DNA of 64,000 nt. It comes from Pedobacter sp. SYP-B3415 (lineage in GTDB: Bacteria; Bacteroidota; Bacteroidia; Sphingobacteriales; Sphingobacteriaceae). The position numbers were made by a program, and so were the translations under genes. This document shows, one piece after another, positions 17,114-25,602 of this stretch. The stretch's first letter is position 1. Each line of letters begins with the position of its first letter. The DNA is taken from assembly GCF_004138205.1 (NCBI RefSeq), contig NZ_RXNQ01000037.1, positions 124,001 to 188,000 on the forward strand. The letters run 5' to 3'. Below the pieces are notes generated by a model that had not been told where the DNA came from, ran no database searches, and saw only the letters and a list, made by a program, of their open reading frames with translations.

Positions 17114-18331
17114 TTAACGGTTTATTGAATAGGTCCCGACAGCCTGACCGTCGTCGCGAATCATTTCTACAGACAATTTGCTCGGGTTAGCCCTAAACCG
17201 GATCAGGGTTCTTTTGCCTGCCTGCGGCCCCCCGCCGATGACGATAGGGAAGTTATGCCCTTCCTGGGGTTCATGAATACCATACCTGTGCGTATGGCCG
17301 CTGATCAGCATATCGATCTTATGTTTATTAAACAGCGGACCAAACAGCTGCCGGCAGTGCATGGCACCATGCCAGTCGCCCGAGTAGTAGTGCGGAATAT
17401 GCATCAGAACCACTTTAAACCTTGCTTTCCGATAGGCCTTGCTTTGCATATGCTGCGCAAGCCAGGCCGCCTGTTCTTCCCGAAAACGGTCATAGTCTGC
17501 CAGCCCGGCGTACACAGGTGTGTCATCAGCTTTGTCTTCGCCGGTGTCCAGGCAGATGAAATGTACCGGGCCGCGATCAAAAGAAAAATAGGCGCGACCG
17601 CCCGGGTTCTCAAAATACTGACCGATATTCGGCGAAAATTTTCCGCGCGTTTCGTGGTTGCCGCGAATAAACATAAAAGGTTTCAGGCTGGCAAAACTTG
17701 CCGTACAGGGTGCAATCATATGATCAATGAGTTGTTGCTCATCAGTCTGGTAGTCAAACATATCTCCGTTCAGGAAAACAAAATCATAGGGCTCGGCCTT
17801 GTTTAATCCGATCAGCTGGCTGTATGAAGCCGGACGGTCATGTATATCATTCAGAATAAGAAAGGAAACATTTTCTTTATCATCCGGCGGTGTTGTAAAG
17901 CTGTAAGGGCCGGACTGAATCGTTTCGCCAAACGTAATCTTATACGGCTGAAAATCCACAATCTCTTTAGAAAACACGGTATAACTGTAAGCGGTACCCG
18001 GTTTGAGACCATTGAGCCTGATGCGCTGTATGCGGGGATTGATCTGGAACATGCCATTCACACTGCTCTCTGCACGCAGCTTTTGCCCGCCAACGGCCTG
18101 GTACTCGACCCAGCTCTGGGATTGTCTGCCGGTAAGCCACATAATCGTCATGCCGTCCGGCTCCGGAGCCTGGAGATAAGGTTTTGTTAAAAAGACATGG
18201 CCTTTTGTTTCAATATTTTGCCCGGCCGCAGCGGCAATTGTTTCTACCGGCGACAGACCGAGCCCGAGGGCTCCCCCGGTTAATGCCGTCCATTGAAGAA
18301 AGTTTCTTCTATTCAGGTTATCTGGTTTCAT
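17114..18331 (-). CDS. Tat-exported purple-acid-phosphatase-like metallophosphoesterase
   Basis: A 405-residue protein with a twin-arginine leader (RRNFLQWTALTGGALGLG). Residues about 45-150 form a fibronectin-like domain of the purple acid phosphatase N-terminal type (YLQAPEPDGMTIMWLTG, then LKPGTAYSYTVFSKE). Residues about 155-380 form a calcineurin-like phosphoesterase domain with DIHD, NGDMFD, RGNHET, LMHIPHYY and SGHTHRYG supplying the two-metal site. It would release phosphate from extracellular monoesters or diesters. It is the first gene of the minus-strand run and diverges from the DeoR regulator across 243 bp. Confidence 0.85.
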   Translation of the reverse strand: MKPDNLNRRNFLQWTALTGGALGLGLSPVETIAAAAGQNIETKGHVFLTKPYLQAPEPDGMTIMWLTGRQSQSWVEYQAVGGQKLRAESSVNGMFQINPRIQRIRLNGLKPGTAYSYTVFSKEIVDFQPYKITFGETIQSGPYSFTTPPDDKENVSFLILNDIHDRPASYSQLIGLNKAEPYDFVFLNGDMFDYQTDEQQLIDHMIAPCTASFASLKPFMFIRGNHETRGKFSPNIGQYFENPGGRAYFSFDRGPVHFICLDTGEDKADDTPVYAGLADYDRFREEQAAWLAQHMQSKAYRKARFKVVLMHIPHYYSGDWHGAMHCRQLFGPLFNKHKIDMLISGHTHRYGIHEPQEGHNFPIVIGGGPQAGKRTLIRFRANPSKLSVEMIRDDGQAVGTYSINR

Positions 18332-18402
18332 TTGAAAGTGTTGTGTACAAATTGCGTTTCAAAGTACCGCTAAAACGGATACCATTATATAAAATTGATG
18401 TT

Positions 18403-18414
18403 AACAAATTTGTT
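18403..18414. promoter_or_regulatory. Palindrome in the divergent DeoR/phosphatase intergenic region
   Basis: AACAAATTTGTT is a perfect 12-bp palindrome lying 72 bp upstream of the phosphatase start and 161 bp upstream of the deoR-like gene. It is a plausible operator for the adjacent regulator. AT-rich palindromes of this length also occur by chance, so confidence is low. Confidence 0.3.
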
Positions 18415-18517
18415 CTAAATAGCTGTTTCTCCTGCAAATACCACCGGATCTTTACTCTAGAAGTCTTTTTTTCAGGTTGAAGTTAAATCAGCAGAATGTT
18501 AAGAAATATTGCCCTGC

Positions 18518-18546
18518 TTGTTTTTTAAATCTTTCTATTAGCTTTG
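18518..18546 (+). promoter_or_regulatory. Candidate promoter of the DeoR-type regulator gene
   Basis: TTG at 18518-18520, an 18-nt spacer and TAGCTTTG at 18539-18546 match the Bacteroidota -33/-7 consensus. The start codon is 28 nt downstream. Confidence 0.55.
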
Positions 18547-18574
18547 CGATAAGAACCAAATTCTCTGCATCCAC

Positions 18575-19336
18575 ATGAACATTACAGACAGGCATAGAAT
18601 GATCTTACAGATCCTTCAGGAAAACGGCCGTGTAGACATCAATGAACTGAGCGCTCAGCTAAAGGTTTCAGGGGTTACTATCCGGAAAGATCTTAAACTG
18701 CTTGAAGATAAAAACCTGCTCTTCCGTACGCGCGGTGGCGGGTCGAATACCAATCCCTACGCCAGCGAGCGAACAATTAACGAAAAAGAGTTCATCAACA
18801 CCGAAGACAAGAAAAAGATCGCCGCCGCAGCTACCGGTCTCATCGGCTCAAATGATTCCATCATTATCGGTTCAGGCACAACCATGTTCGAGCTGGCGCG
18901 CTGCCTGCACCCGGCACATCAGTTAACGGTTATTACACCGGCGCTCCGCGTAGGTCTCGAGCTGAGTACCAGGCCAAATGTCGAAGTGCTCCAGCTTGGC
19001 GGACTTATACGTCCGAATTCATCGTCGGTGGCCGGCATTCATGCCGAGCGCGTGCTTGCGGAAATCTCGTCACGCTTCGTGTTCCTCGGCGTTGATGGTA
19101 TCGATCCGGAGTTTGGCTTTTCCATTACCAACCTGGCTGAAGCTGCGCTGAACCAAAAAATGATTGAAACCTCCCAGTCTGTTGTCATTCTGGCCGACAG
19201 CTCGAAGTTCAACAAACGGGGCCTTGGCCGCATCTGTACCTTTGACCAGGTTGAATATGTCATTACCGACAGCAAGGCTCCCAATAAAACTATCCAGTTT
19301 CTTGAGGAAAAAGGCATCAAAGTCATTGTTGCCTAA
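18575..19336 (+). CDS. DeoR/GlpR-family transcriptional regulator
   Basis: A 253-residue regulator. The N-terminal winged helix-turn-helix is typical (RHRMILQILQENGRVDINEL, then VSGVTIRKDLKLLEDKNLLFRTRGG). The C-terminal DeoRC sensor domain has the sugar-phosphate site IGSGTTMFELARCL and LGVDGIDPEFGFSITNLAEA. Such proteins usually repress sugar or polyol catabolic genes and release DNA on binding a phosphorylated sugar. It diverges from the phosphatase/esterase/permease/kinase genes and is the obvious candidate regulator of that locus. It converges with the phospholipase C gene, leaving 9 bp between stops. Confidence 0.9.
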   Translation: MNITDRHRMILQILQENGRVDINELSAQLKVSGVTIRKDLKLLEDKNLLFRTRGGGSNTNPYASERTINEKEFINTEDKKKIAAAATGLIGSNDSIIIGSGTTMFELARCLHPAHQLTVITPALRVGLELSTRPNVEVLQLGGLIRPNSSSVAGIHAERVLAEISSRFVFLGVDGIDPEFGFSITNLAEAALNQKMIETSQSVVILADSSKFNKRGLGRICTFDQVEYVITDSKAPNKTIQFLEEKGIKVIVA

Positions 19337-19345
19337 GAGCGGGCG

Positions 19346-21871
19346 TTACAACACCGCGCGTCCCATATTCGGATCAGAAAAACTCTCCTTCCCGGTCTCT
19401 ACCCGTCCTGCGTAATGCCTGAGCCAGGATGGGTTGCTGTCTGCGGATATATGAAAGTCGTACCAACCGAAGCTTTTGCTGAGTGAGAGTACTAACTGTC
19501 CGCTGCCCCTACCTGCAAGGTTAAGGGGGAACGTTTTCTTCAGATAAACCGAATCCCGAACCTGCAAGGCAACGGGCCTGTTTTCCTTGTTCCGAGCCTT
19601 AATGATCACGTTGCCCGTTAGCTTTCCTGTTCTTTTATCTTTTTCATATTCGCAGCTCAGATCAACCTGCGGATCACCGGCATTGCCCCTGAATTCGCGA
19701 AAAAATCCATTCGGTGCATTCACCCGCAGGTGATAGTCCTGCTCAAAACCCGACAGTGGCCATTCGTATTGCAGGCTGTCGCCGGCCCGGACTGCAAAAG
19801 ACCAGTTCCGGAAGGCTTCCGTTGTGCCGTTTTCTTTAAAGGTGACCGGCGAGTAGACACTAAAGGGAGCACCTGCAGCACCTGAACCAAACACTTCGTT
19901 TCCGGCTTCAAAGGTCAGTACAATGGCATTCCCTTTATGCTCCGCATCGGCATATAACTGATAGGGCAATGCTGCCGACTTCCGCACACCTTTTTCCTGA
20001 ACGGCAACAAGTGCTGATGAAAGCGGATCTGCACTGATCTTTTTGATGTCTTCTGCACTAAGCTGCCTGAAACCTGCGGGTTCTGTTTTAAACTTTGCGT
20101 CGTGAATGCGTTCCACGTAAGCATCCCGCTCAAGGAAAGCAACCTGGTCTTTTTTCGCGTCGAACGGAACAAATGCCGAAGTCAGATCTCCTGCAATCGT
20201 TCTGCGCCACTGACTGATGTTATCTATATGGATATTCTTGTTGAACTTTTTATTGACAAACGTTTCCAAGAACTGCAGCGTCGATGTATGGTCAAATAAC
20301 TGCGAGCAGACACGTCCGCCGCGGCTCCATGGCGAGGCGATAAGCATGGGCACCCTGAAGCCGAGACCAATCGGTGCTTCACGCGCCTGTTTTTTGGGCA
20401 CGCCCTGTTTGATCTCGTTTTCAAGACGTACATGTTCAATTTCTGTATCAATGCCTGCCGACACCTTTCCGCTACCGGGCTTGTTTGCATCAGGAATGGA
20501 ATACGGCGGTACATGATCATAGTATCCGTCGTTTTCATCATAGGTAACGATGAAGATGGTTTTTTTCCATACTTCGGGGTTTTTAGTCAGGATGTCTAAT
20601 ATTTCAGATACCCACCATGCTCCGTACCAGGGTGCACTTGGATGATCGGAGACGTTCTGCGGGCCCGCCAGCCAGGACACTGTCGGGAGTTTACCCTCGT
20701 TAACATCCTTACGAAACTGGTAGAGGAGATCACCCTTAGGCACGGTTACTTCACGCTTTTCGCCGCCGCTCTGATAAGTAAGTTTACTGATACTGCGGTA
20801 GGCTGGATCAGCCTTATTGGTTACAAATGCCCGTTGAAAAAGTTGTTTCTCCCTGGCTGATAACTTTTCGTAATTTTCCTGTCCCCATTTTCCCAGCTCA
20901 GCCTGTGCATGATCGAGCACCTGCTGTTTCTTCCTGAGATCGGTTCGTATCTTACGCGCCGCCTCCTCACTTGAAGGACTGCGTGCTTCGAGGTTAGCGA
21001 TTTCACCCGGCAGCGTCTCTACCTGTTTCTTTAAACTCTGGAGATATTTCGGCGCGAATTTGACGTTATATGCAGCAAAAAACTCGAGCAGATTACAACC
21101 AAAATTGGCCAGCCAGGAACGCTCTTCGCCTGCAAAGCCGCCGCCGCAGCTGATTTCATTCTGGTAAAAGCTCCATGAAATTTCATTTTCCTCAAGCAGC
21201 TCGGGAAAGGTTTGCCATTTCAGACCAGCATGACTATAGTTATCATTGCGGATATGTGCTTTTGGCAACCCTGCTTCAGGATGAGTGATTTTTCCGGTCC
21301 AGAAAAACGACCGGTTTGGCGTGGTGCTGGTCATTGCAGAACAAAAGTTTTGGTCGCAAACCGTAAAAGCATCCGCCATGGCGTAATTGAAAGGAAGATC
21401 TTCCCGCGTGTAATAACCAAGCGTTAAAGGCATCTCCGCATATTTTTTATTTGAAGGCACTTTGGCGGGGAGCCACTTGTCGTGTTTACCGCCGTTATAG
21501 GCGTCTACCTGGCTGGCCCGCGAATGGGGCAGGTCGCCCATCCACGTTGCTTTCGTATCCTTAATGTTTAAGCGAAAAGGCGCGAAGGTCTGACCCAGGG
21601 CACTGGTCTGAAGCCAGACGGGTTTGTGATCGGGCAGTGTTATTGCCCTGGGATCGTTAAAACCGCGCACACCCTGAAGGGTCCCGAAGCAGTGATCAAA
21701 AGATCGGTTTTCCTGCATGAGGATAACCACATGTTCTGCGTCCAGGTAGGTGCTGCCCGCCGCAGGATCAATGGCCAGCGCACGTTGTATCGAACCGGGT
21801 ACCACGCTGCCAAGCCCTGCGGCACCTGAAAGTAAAACGGATTTTTTGATGAATGCTCTGCGGCTGTCCAT
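19346..21871 (-). CDS. Tat-exported phosphocholine-specific phospholipase C
   Basis: An 841-residue secreted phosphoesterase of the acid phosphatase A/PLC family. It has a twin-arginine leader (SRRAFIKKSVLLSGAAGLG) followed by the family signature VVILMQENRSFDHCFG. Other landmarks are TSTTPNRSFFWTG, IVTYDENDGYYDHVPPY, FRVPMLIASPWSRGG and DHTSTLQFLE. The C-terminal 200 residues hold two DUF756-like beta domains found in PlcN-type enzymes. The substrate is phosphatidylcholine or sphingomyelin-type head groups. It has its own 148-bp upstream gap. Together with the GDPD, metallophosphatase and histidine phosphatase it makes a locus unusually rich in phosphoesterases. Confidence 0.9.
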   Translation of the reverse strand: MDSRRAFIKKSVLLSGAAGLGSVVPGSIQRALAIDPAAGSTYLDAEHVVILMQENRSFDHCFGTLQGVRGFNDPRAITLPDHKPVWLQTSALGQTFAPFRLNIKDTKATWMGDLPHSRASQVDAYNGGKHDKWLPAKVPSNKKYAEMPLTLGYYTREDLPFNYAMADAFTVCDQNFCSAMTSTTPNRSFFWTGKITHPEAGLPKAHIRNDNYSHAGLKWQTFPELLEENEISWSFYQNEISCGGGFAGEERSWLANFGCNLLEFFAAYNVKFAPKYLQSLKKQVETLPGEIANLEARSPSSEEAARKIRTDLRKKQQVLDHAQAELGKWGQENYEKLSAREKQLFQRAFVTNKADPAYRSISKLTYQSGGEKREVTVPKGDLLYQFRKDVNEGKLPTVSWLAGPQNVSDHPSAPWYGAWWVSEILDILTKNPEVWKKTIFIVTYDENDGYYDHVPPYSIPDANKPGSGKVSAGIDTEIEHVRLENEIKQGVPKKQAREAPIGLGFRVPMLIASPWSRGGRVCSQLFDHTSTLQFLETFVNKKFNKNIHIDNISQWRRTIAGDLTSAFVPFDAKKDQVAFLERDAYVERIHDAKFKTEPAGFRQLSAEDIKKISADPLSSALVAVQEKGVRKSAALPYQLYADAEHKGNAIVLTFEAGNEVFGSGAAGAPFSVYSPVTFKENGTTEAFRNWSFAVRAGDSLQYEWPLSGFEQDYHLRVNAPNGFFREFRGNAGDPQVDLSCEYEKDKRTGKLTGNVIIKARNKENRPVALQVRDSVYLKKTFPLNLAGRGSGQLVLSLSKSFGWYDFHISADSNPSWLRHYAGRVETGKESFSDPNMGRAVL

Positions 21872-22019
21872 GCTGTCTCAATTTGAAACAAGTTTAGACT
21901 TTTCCTGACAATCAGCACCCGACGGCTTTGTTATTATTTCGATCGCCAGCTATATTGTTACATTACCTTAATAATTTAGCAATTTCAGCTTTCGATTTAT
22001 TTAATATTTGAAACAGGGC

Positions 22020-23447
22020 TTATCCTTTTTGAATTTTCAGAACCATACCGGGCTGAAGCGCACTTTTTTTCAGACCATTGGCTTTTTTGATCTCATAAAC
22101 GGTAATGCCTTCAAATTTCTCGGCTATGCCGGACAATGTATCGCCGGTCTTGACTTTATAGGTTACGAACCGTGGGGCGGGTGTCTGCTGTTTCGAAACC
22201 TTCTTTGCAGCATAGATCTTTAGCGTCTGTGCCGGTACGATGGTGTTACCCGGCAGGTGATTCCAGGCTTTCAGATCCTGCACCTCTACGCCATATTGTT
22301 CTGCAATGATCCCCAGGTTTTGCCCGGACTTTACCTTATGAAGCTGCAGCTCGCCCTGTGGTTCAGATACCCTCGCTGCTCTGATAACCGGTTCATTACG
22401 AACAAGCCTGATCTGCGGCTTTAAGACAGATTCATCTGCGTTTATAGCATCGTAAACTTTTGCATAATTGTATTGCGCCAATTTAGGAAGAATGATACGT
22501 TTCGGATTGTCGGCTGAGCCATTAACCAGTTTCTTACGATATGAGGGGTTTAGGGCCCACAACGCATCCTCGTCAAAATCCATGGCCCTTGCCAGCGCAG
22601 TGAGTGATACCATTCGGTTGACAAGCATGGTATCCGTCTTGTATTGCATCGGGTTCTTATGCGCGCTGATCTGGTGTTTCGGCGCATAGTTCATTACATA
22701 GACGGCAGCAATAAAAGCCGGCACATAATTTCTTGTTTCGCGCGGCAGAAACGGCCTGATCTCCCAGAAATCGCGTGAGCCAGCACGACGGATGGCCCGG
22801 TCTACATTCCCTTTTCCGCAGTTATAAGCCGCAATTGCCAGCAGCCAGTCGCCCAGTTCCTCATAAGAATCTCTGAAATAGGCGGCTGCCGCATAACTTG
22901 CGCTGATCGGATCTTTCCGCTCGTCAATATAGGTATCAATGCCAAGGCCGTAAGCTTTGGCTGTAGCAAACATAAACTGCCAGAGACCTGTTGCACCTAC
23001 GCGCGATACGGCATGCGGATTCATAGACGATTCAATGATGGGCAGGTATTTCAGCTCGTTAGGCATGTTCATGTCTTTAAGCGCACGCTCAAAGATCGGG
23101 AAGTAATACTCTGAAAGCCCCAGCATGCGTCCCATCATGTCTTTTCGCTGGCTGTAAATGTCGATATACTTCTGAACGTATTCGTTATACGTAAGCGGTA
23201 TAAGTTTTTGAATGGAATCGAGCCGTAATTTGTAGATATAGTTCGATCCGAAGGCGAACGGGGTCTCGGCAACCTCAGGCACCGCAGTGGTATCGGCATT
23301 AGAAGGGAGGAAAACAGAGGGTGTAAGGCCGCTTACCGGTTTAATAGAGTCCTTTCTGAGAAACTGCTGCGCATAACTTGGAATCACACCTGAAAAGCCG
23401 GTCAGAAAGAGGGCTGAGAAGAAACTTAAAAGTAATTTTTTTTGCAT
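22020..23447 (-). CDS. mltD: Membrane-bound lytic murein transglycosylase D-like protein with two LysM repeats
   Basis: A 475-residue periplasmic or envelope enzyme that cleaves peptidoglycan glycan strands to anhydro products. The start is taken at Met14 of the open frame (23447), giving a normal signal peptide (MQKKLLLSFFSALFLTGFSG). The SLT domain (about 95-260) has the catalytic Glu in LPIIESSMNP and ATGLWQFMFATAKAYGL, then AAYNCGKGNVDRAI. Two LysM motifs follow: KVKSGQNLGIIAEQYGVE and, at the C-terminus, KVKTGDTLSGIAEKFEGI. It is 47 bp downstream of gatA. Confidence 0.9.
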   Translation of the reverse strand: MQKKLLLSFFSALFLTGFSGVIPSYAQQFLRKDSIKPVSGLTPSVFLPSNADTTAVPEVAETPFAFGSNYIYKLRLDSIQKLIPLTYNEYVQKYIDIYSQRKDMMGRMLGLSEYYFPIFERALKDMNMPNELKYLPIIESSMNPHAVSRVGATGLWQFMFATAKAYGLGIDTYIDERKDPISASYAAAAYFRDSYEELGDWLLAIAAYNCGKGNVDRAIRRAGSRDFWEIRPFLPRETRNYVPAFIAAVYVMNYAPKHQISAHKNPMQYKTDTMLVNRMVSLTALARAMDFDEDALWALNPSYRKKLVNGSADNPKRIILPKLAQYNYAKVYDAINADESVLKPQIRLVRNEPVIRAARVSEPQGELQLHKVKSGQNLGIIAEQYGVEVQDLKAWNHLPGNTIVPAQTLKIYAAKKVSKQQTPAPRFVTYKVKTGDTLSGIAEKFEGITVYEIKKANGLKKSALQPGMVLKIQKG

Positions 23448-23494
23448 GAGCAGGTTGTTTTGATGCAGCTGATGCCACGATGTCAAAAAATCAG

Positions 23495-24925
23495 TTACTG
23501 TTTTGTAATCTCTAAAAAATGCCGGGAGAAAGACAAAAGGCCTCCCTCGTCAAAATGTTTGGCTATAAACTGAACACTTAACGGCAAATTATCCGAATTA
23601 TTGCCGAGCGGTAGTGCGATTGCAGGCGTGCCTGCCAGTGAGGCGAGTACGGTGAAAATATCTTCCATGTACATGACCAGCGGATCTTTGATGTTTTCCC
23701 CGATCCTGAACGCCGGTGTAGGCGTTACGGGGCATAAAATGAAATCATATGCTGAAAGCACCAGGTCAATTTTTTCCCTGATCAGCCGTCGAACCTGCTG
23801 GGCTTTCTGATAGTAAGCATCATAATAGCCGGCACTCAGCACAAAGGTTCCGAGCATGATGCGTTTTTTAACCTCTTCCCCGAAGCCTTCTGCCCTTGAG
23901 CGTTTGTACAGTTCATTCAGGCTGGTCGCTTCGGTATTGCGGTAACCATAATGTACACCATCATACCTGGAGAGGTTAGAAGAGCTTTCAGCTGTGGTAA
24001 GGATATAATACGTTGGAACAAGATAATCAAGAAGATCAAACGAAACATAGTCGATCGTATGGCCTGCATTTTTCAATAATTCGATCGAATTGCTGATGGC
24101 CTGACGTATCTCGGGATCGAGCGCCTCGCTCTCAATAGTTTCTTTCAGGACGGCAATTCGCCGTTTTGTTTCCGGTTCCCGGATCTGCCGGTAAGGACCA
24201 GCGGGTAACGCGGACACGGTGCTATCGTACGCATCGGCGCCGGCGAGTACCTCGAGCAGCAGCGCTGCATCATCAACTGACGAGGTGATCGTGCCAACCT
24301 GGTCGAAAGACGATGCGTATGCAATAACGCCATACCGCGAAATACGTCCATATGTTGGTTTAAGCCCGATATTGCCGCAGAATGCTGCCGGTTGTCTCAC
24401 TGAGCCGCCCGTGTCTGTGCCGAGTGCAGCAAGACATAAACCGGCCTGAACAGCTACCGCCGAACCGCCTGAAGATCCGCCCGCTACCCGGTCTTCGTCG
24501 GCAGCGTTTCTTACCGGCCCGAAGAAGGAGGTTTCGTTCGAGCCCCCCATAGCAAATTCATCGCAGTTCAGGCGCCCGATAATCACAGCATCTTCAGCAA
24601 GCAGCCGTTCAACAACGGTTGCCGAGTACGGCGACACAAAGTTTTCAAGCATCCGTGAAGAAGCCGTAACCTTATGGTTTTTATAACAGATATTGTCTTT
24701 GATACCAATCACCATGCCTGCCAGTTTCCCGGCTCGGCCTGCAGACATTTTGGCCTGAACGGCCGATGCCTGTTCGCGGGCAGACAAAAAAAACACCTCA
24801 TTGAAAGCATTGAGGTGTTCATATTCCTTGATGCGGAGAAAATAATGCTCAAGCAGATCAGGCAGGGTGGTTGCGCCTTGCGCAATAAGTCCCTGAATCT
24901 CCGACAGAGAAGTATATTTTTCCAA
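23495..24925 (-). CDS. gatA: Asp/Glu-tRNA amidotransferase subunit A
   Basis: A 476-residue amidase-signature enzyme. The Ser-cisSer-Lys triad is visible as Lys76 (IGIKDN), Ser151 (AGGSSGGSA) and Ser175 (DTGGSVRQPA), at the spacing of characterised GatA proteins. GatA hydrolyses glutamine and passes ammonia to GatB for conversion of Glu-tRNA(Gln) or Asp-tRNA(Asn). Length and the C-terminal FILCPVTPTPAFRIGE and AIALPLG segments are normal. gatB and gatC are not in the window, so the subunits are dispersed. Other amidases share the signature, but overall similarity favours GatA. Confidence 0.88.
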   Translation of the reverse strand: MEKYTSLSEIQGLIAQGATTLPDLLEHYFLRIKEYEHLNAFNEVFFLSAREQASAVQAKMSAGRAGKLAGMVIGIKDNICYKNHKVTASSRMLENFVSPYSATVVERLLAEDAVIIGRLNCDEFAMGGSNETSFFGPVRNAADEDRVAGGSSGGSAVAVQAGLCLAALGTDTGGSVRQPAAFCGNIGLKPTYGRISRYGVIAYASSFDQVGTITSSVDDAALLLEVLAGADAYDSTVSALPAGPYRQIREPETKRRIAVLKETIESEALDPEIRQAISNSIELLKNAGHTIDYVSFDLLDYLVPTYYILTTAESSSNLSRYDGVHYGYRNTEATSLNELYKRSRAEGFGEEVKKRIMLGTFVLSAGYYDAYYQKAQQVRRLIREKIDLVLSAYDFILCPVTPTPAFRIGENIKDPLVMYMEDIFTVLASLAGTPAIALPLGNNSDNLPLSVQFIAKHFDEGGLLSFSRHFLEITKQ

Positions 24926-24949
24926 TCCGATAATTCTGGTCAGTAAACT

Positions 24950-25162
24950 CTAGACAGTGGTCTTGCTTTCCTTGCCTTGTTCAGCAGGTTCTTTCTCAAG
25001 TCCGTCTTTGCCGTCTTTAAATTCTTTTACGCCTTTACCCAGACCTTTCATCAGTTCAGGGATTTTTTTGCCGCCAAACAGCAACAAAAGTACAAGGGCG
25101 ATTACGATCAGCTCTCCTCCACCCATTCCGAAAACGCCAGCTGCCAATGTTGAATGTAACAT
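24950..25162 (-). CDS. tatA: Sec-independent translocase subunit TatA (first copy)
   Basis: A 70-residue TatA-family protein: one transmembrane helix (GGGELIVIALVLLLLFG), the FGGKKIPEL hinge, an amphipathic helix (MKGLGKGVKEFKDG) and a short charged tail. The ATG at 25162 is used. The open frame continues upstream to 25474, but that part runs over the neighbouring tatA in another frame. It polymerises in the inner membrane to form the Tat pore. tatC is not in the window. Three Tat leaders (17114, 19346 and the leader-like segment of the 60310 gene) show the pathway is in use. Confidence 0.9.
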   Translation of the reverse strand: MLHSTLAAGVFGMGGGELIVIALVLLLLFGGKKIPELMKGLGKGVKEFKDGKDGLEKEPAEQGKESKTTV

Positions 25163-25190
25163 ACTATTTTGATTTAAATTCTTTATTCGA

Positions 25191-25556
25191 TTAGATTTTA
25201 TCTTCCTGCGGCTCTTTCTTTCCAACAGGTTCGGTTCCTGCAACAGGATTGTGGTTTGCCGGATCCGCCGCATAGTCTGAAGCCGGGTGCTCCTCGCCCT
25301 CTTCAGGGTGAAGCCGGCGGCTGTGTGCAGCGGGTTCGGTCTTATCTTCGTCGTCAATATCCATTGCGTTGATATTGCGGTGAATCTCACGTTTAACTCC
25401 TTCAGAAGCGTCTTTGAAGTCACGAATACCTTTTCCAAGTCCTCTTGCCAATTCCGGCAATTTTTTACCGCCAAATAACAAAAGTACCACGACCAGGATG
25501 AGGGTAATCTCGCCCCCGCCCATATTTAAAAATTCTGCTATTGTTCCTGGATACAT
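25191..25556 (-). CDS. TatA/TatE-family protein with long acidic tail (second copy)
   Basis: A 121-residue paralogue of the neighbouring TatA. It has an N-terminal helix (GGGEITLILVVVLLLFG), FGGKKLPELARGLGKGIRDFKDA, then about 75 extra residues rich in Glu, Asp, Pro and His. The start at 25556 (MYPGTIAEF) is preferred because the -7 element TATATTTG at 25582-25575 overlaps the alternative ATG at 25577. It may be a TatA variant or take a TatB-like role; Bacteroidota usually lack a classical TatB. It is 28 bp upstream of the first copy. Confidence 0.85.
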   Translation of the reverse strand: MYPGTIAEFLNMGGGEITLILVVVLLLFGGKKLPELARGLGKGIRDFKDASEGVKREIHRNINAMDIDDEDKTEPAAHSRRLHPEEGEEHPASDYAADPANHNPVAGTEPVGKKEPQEDKI

Positions 25557-25574
25557 CACAAGTCTATCTTTATA

Positions 25575-25582
25575 CAAATATA
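25575..25582 (-). promoter_or_regulatory. Candidate -7 element before the second tatA-like gene
   Basis: TATATTTG on the minus strand matches TAnnTTTG exactly and ends 18 nt before the ATG at 25556. No TTG is found about 20 nt upstream, so the promoter would be weak or factor-dependent. It decides the start codon of the gene. Confidence 0.4.
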
Positions 25583-25602
25583 AGCATTTTTTAACGGGCT
25601 GC

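Noticed and set aside
24950..25474. 174-residue version of TatA
   Set aside because: The extra 104 residues are the second tatA-like coding sequence read in another frame; TatA proper begins at 25162.
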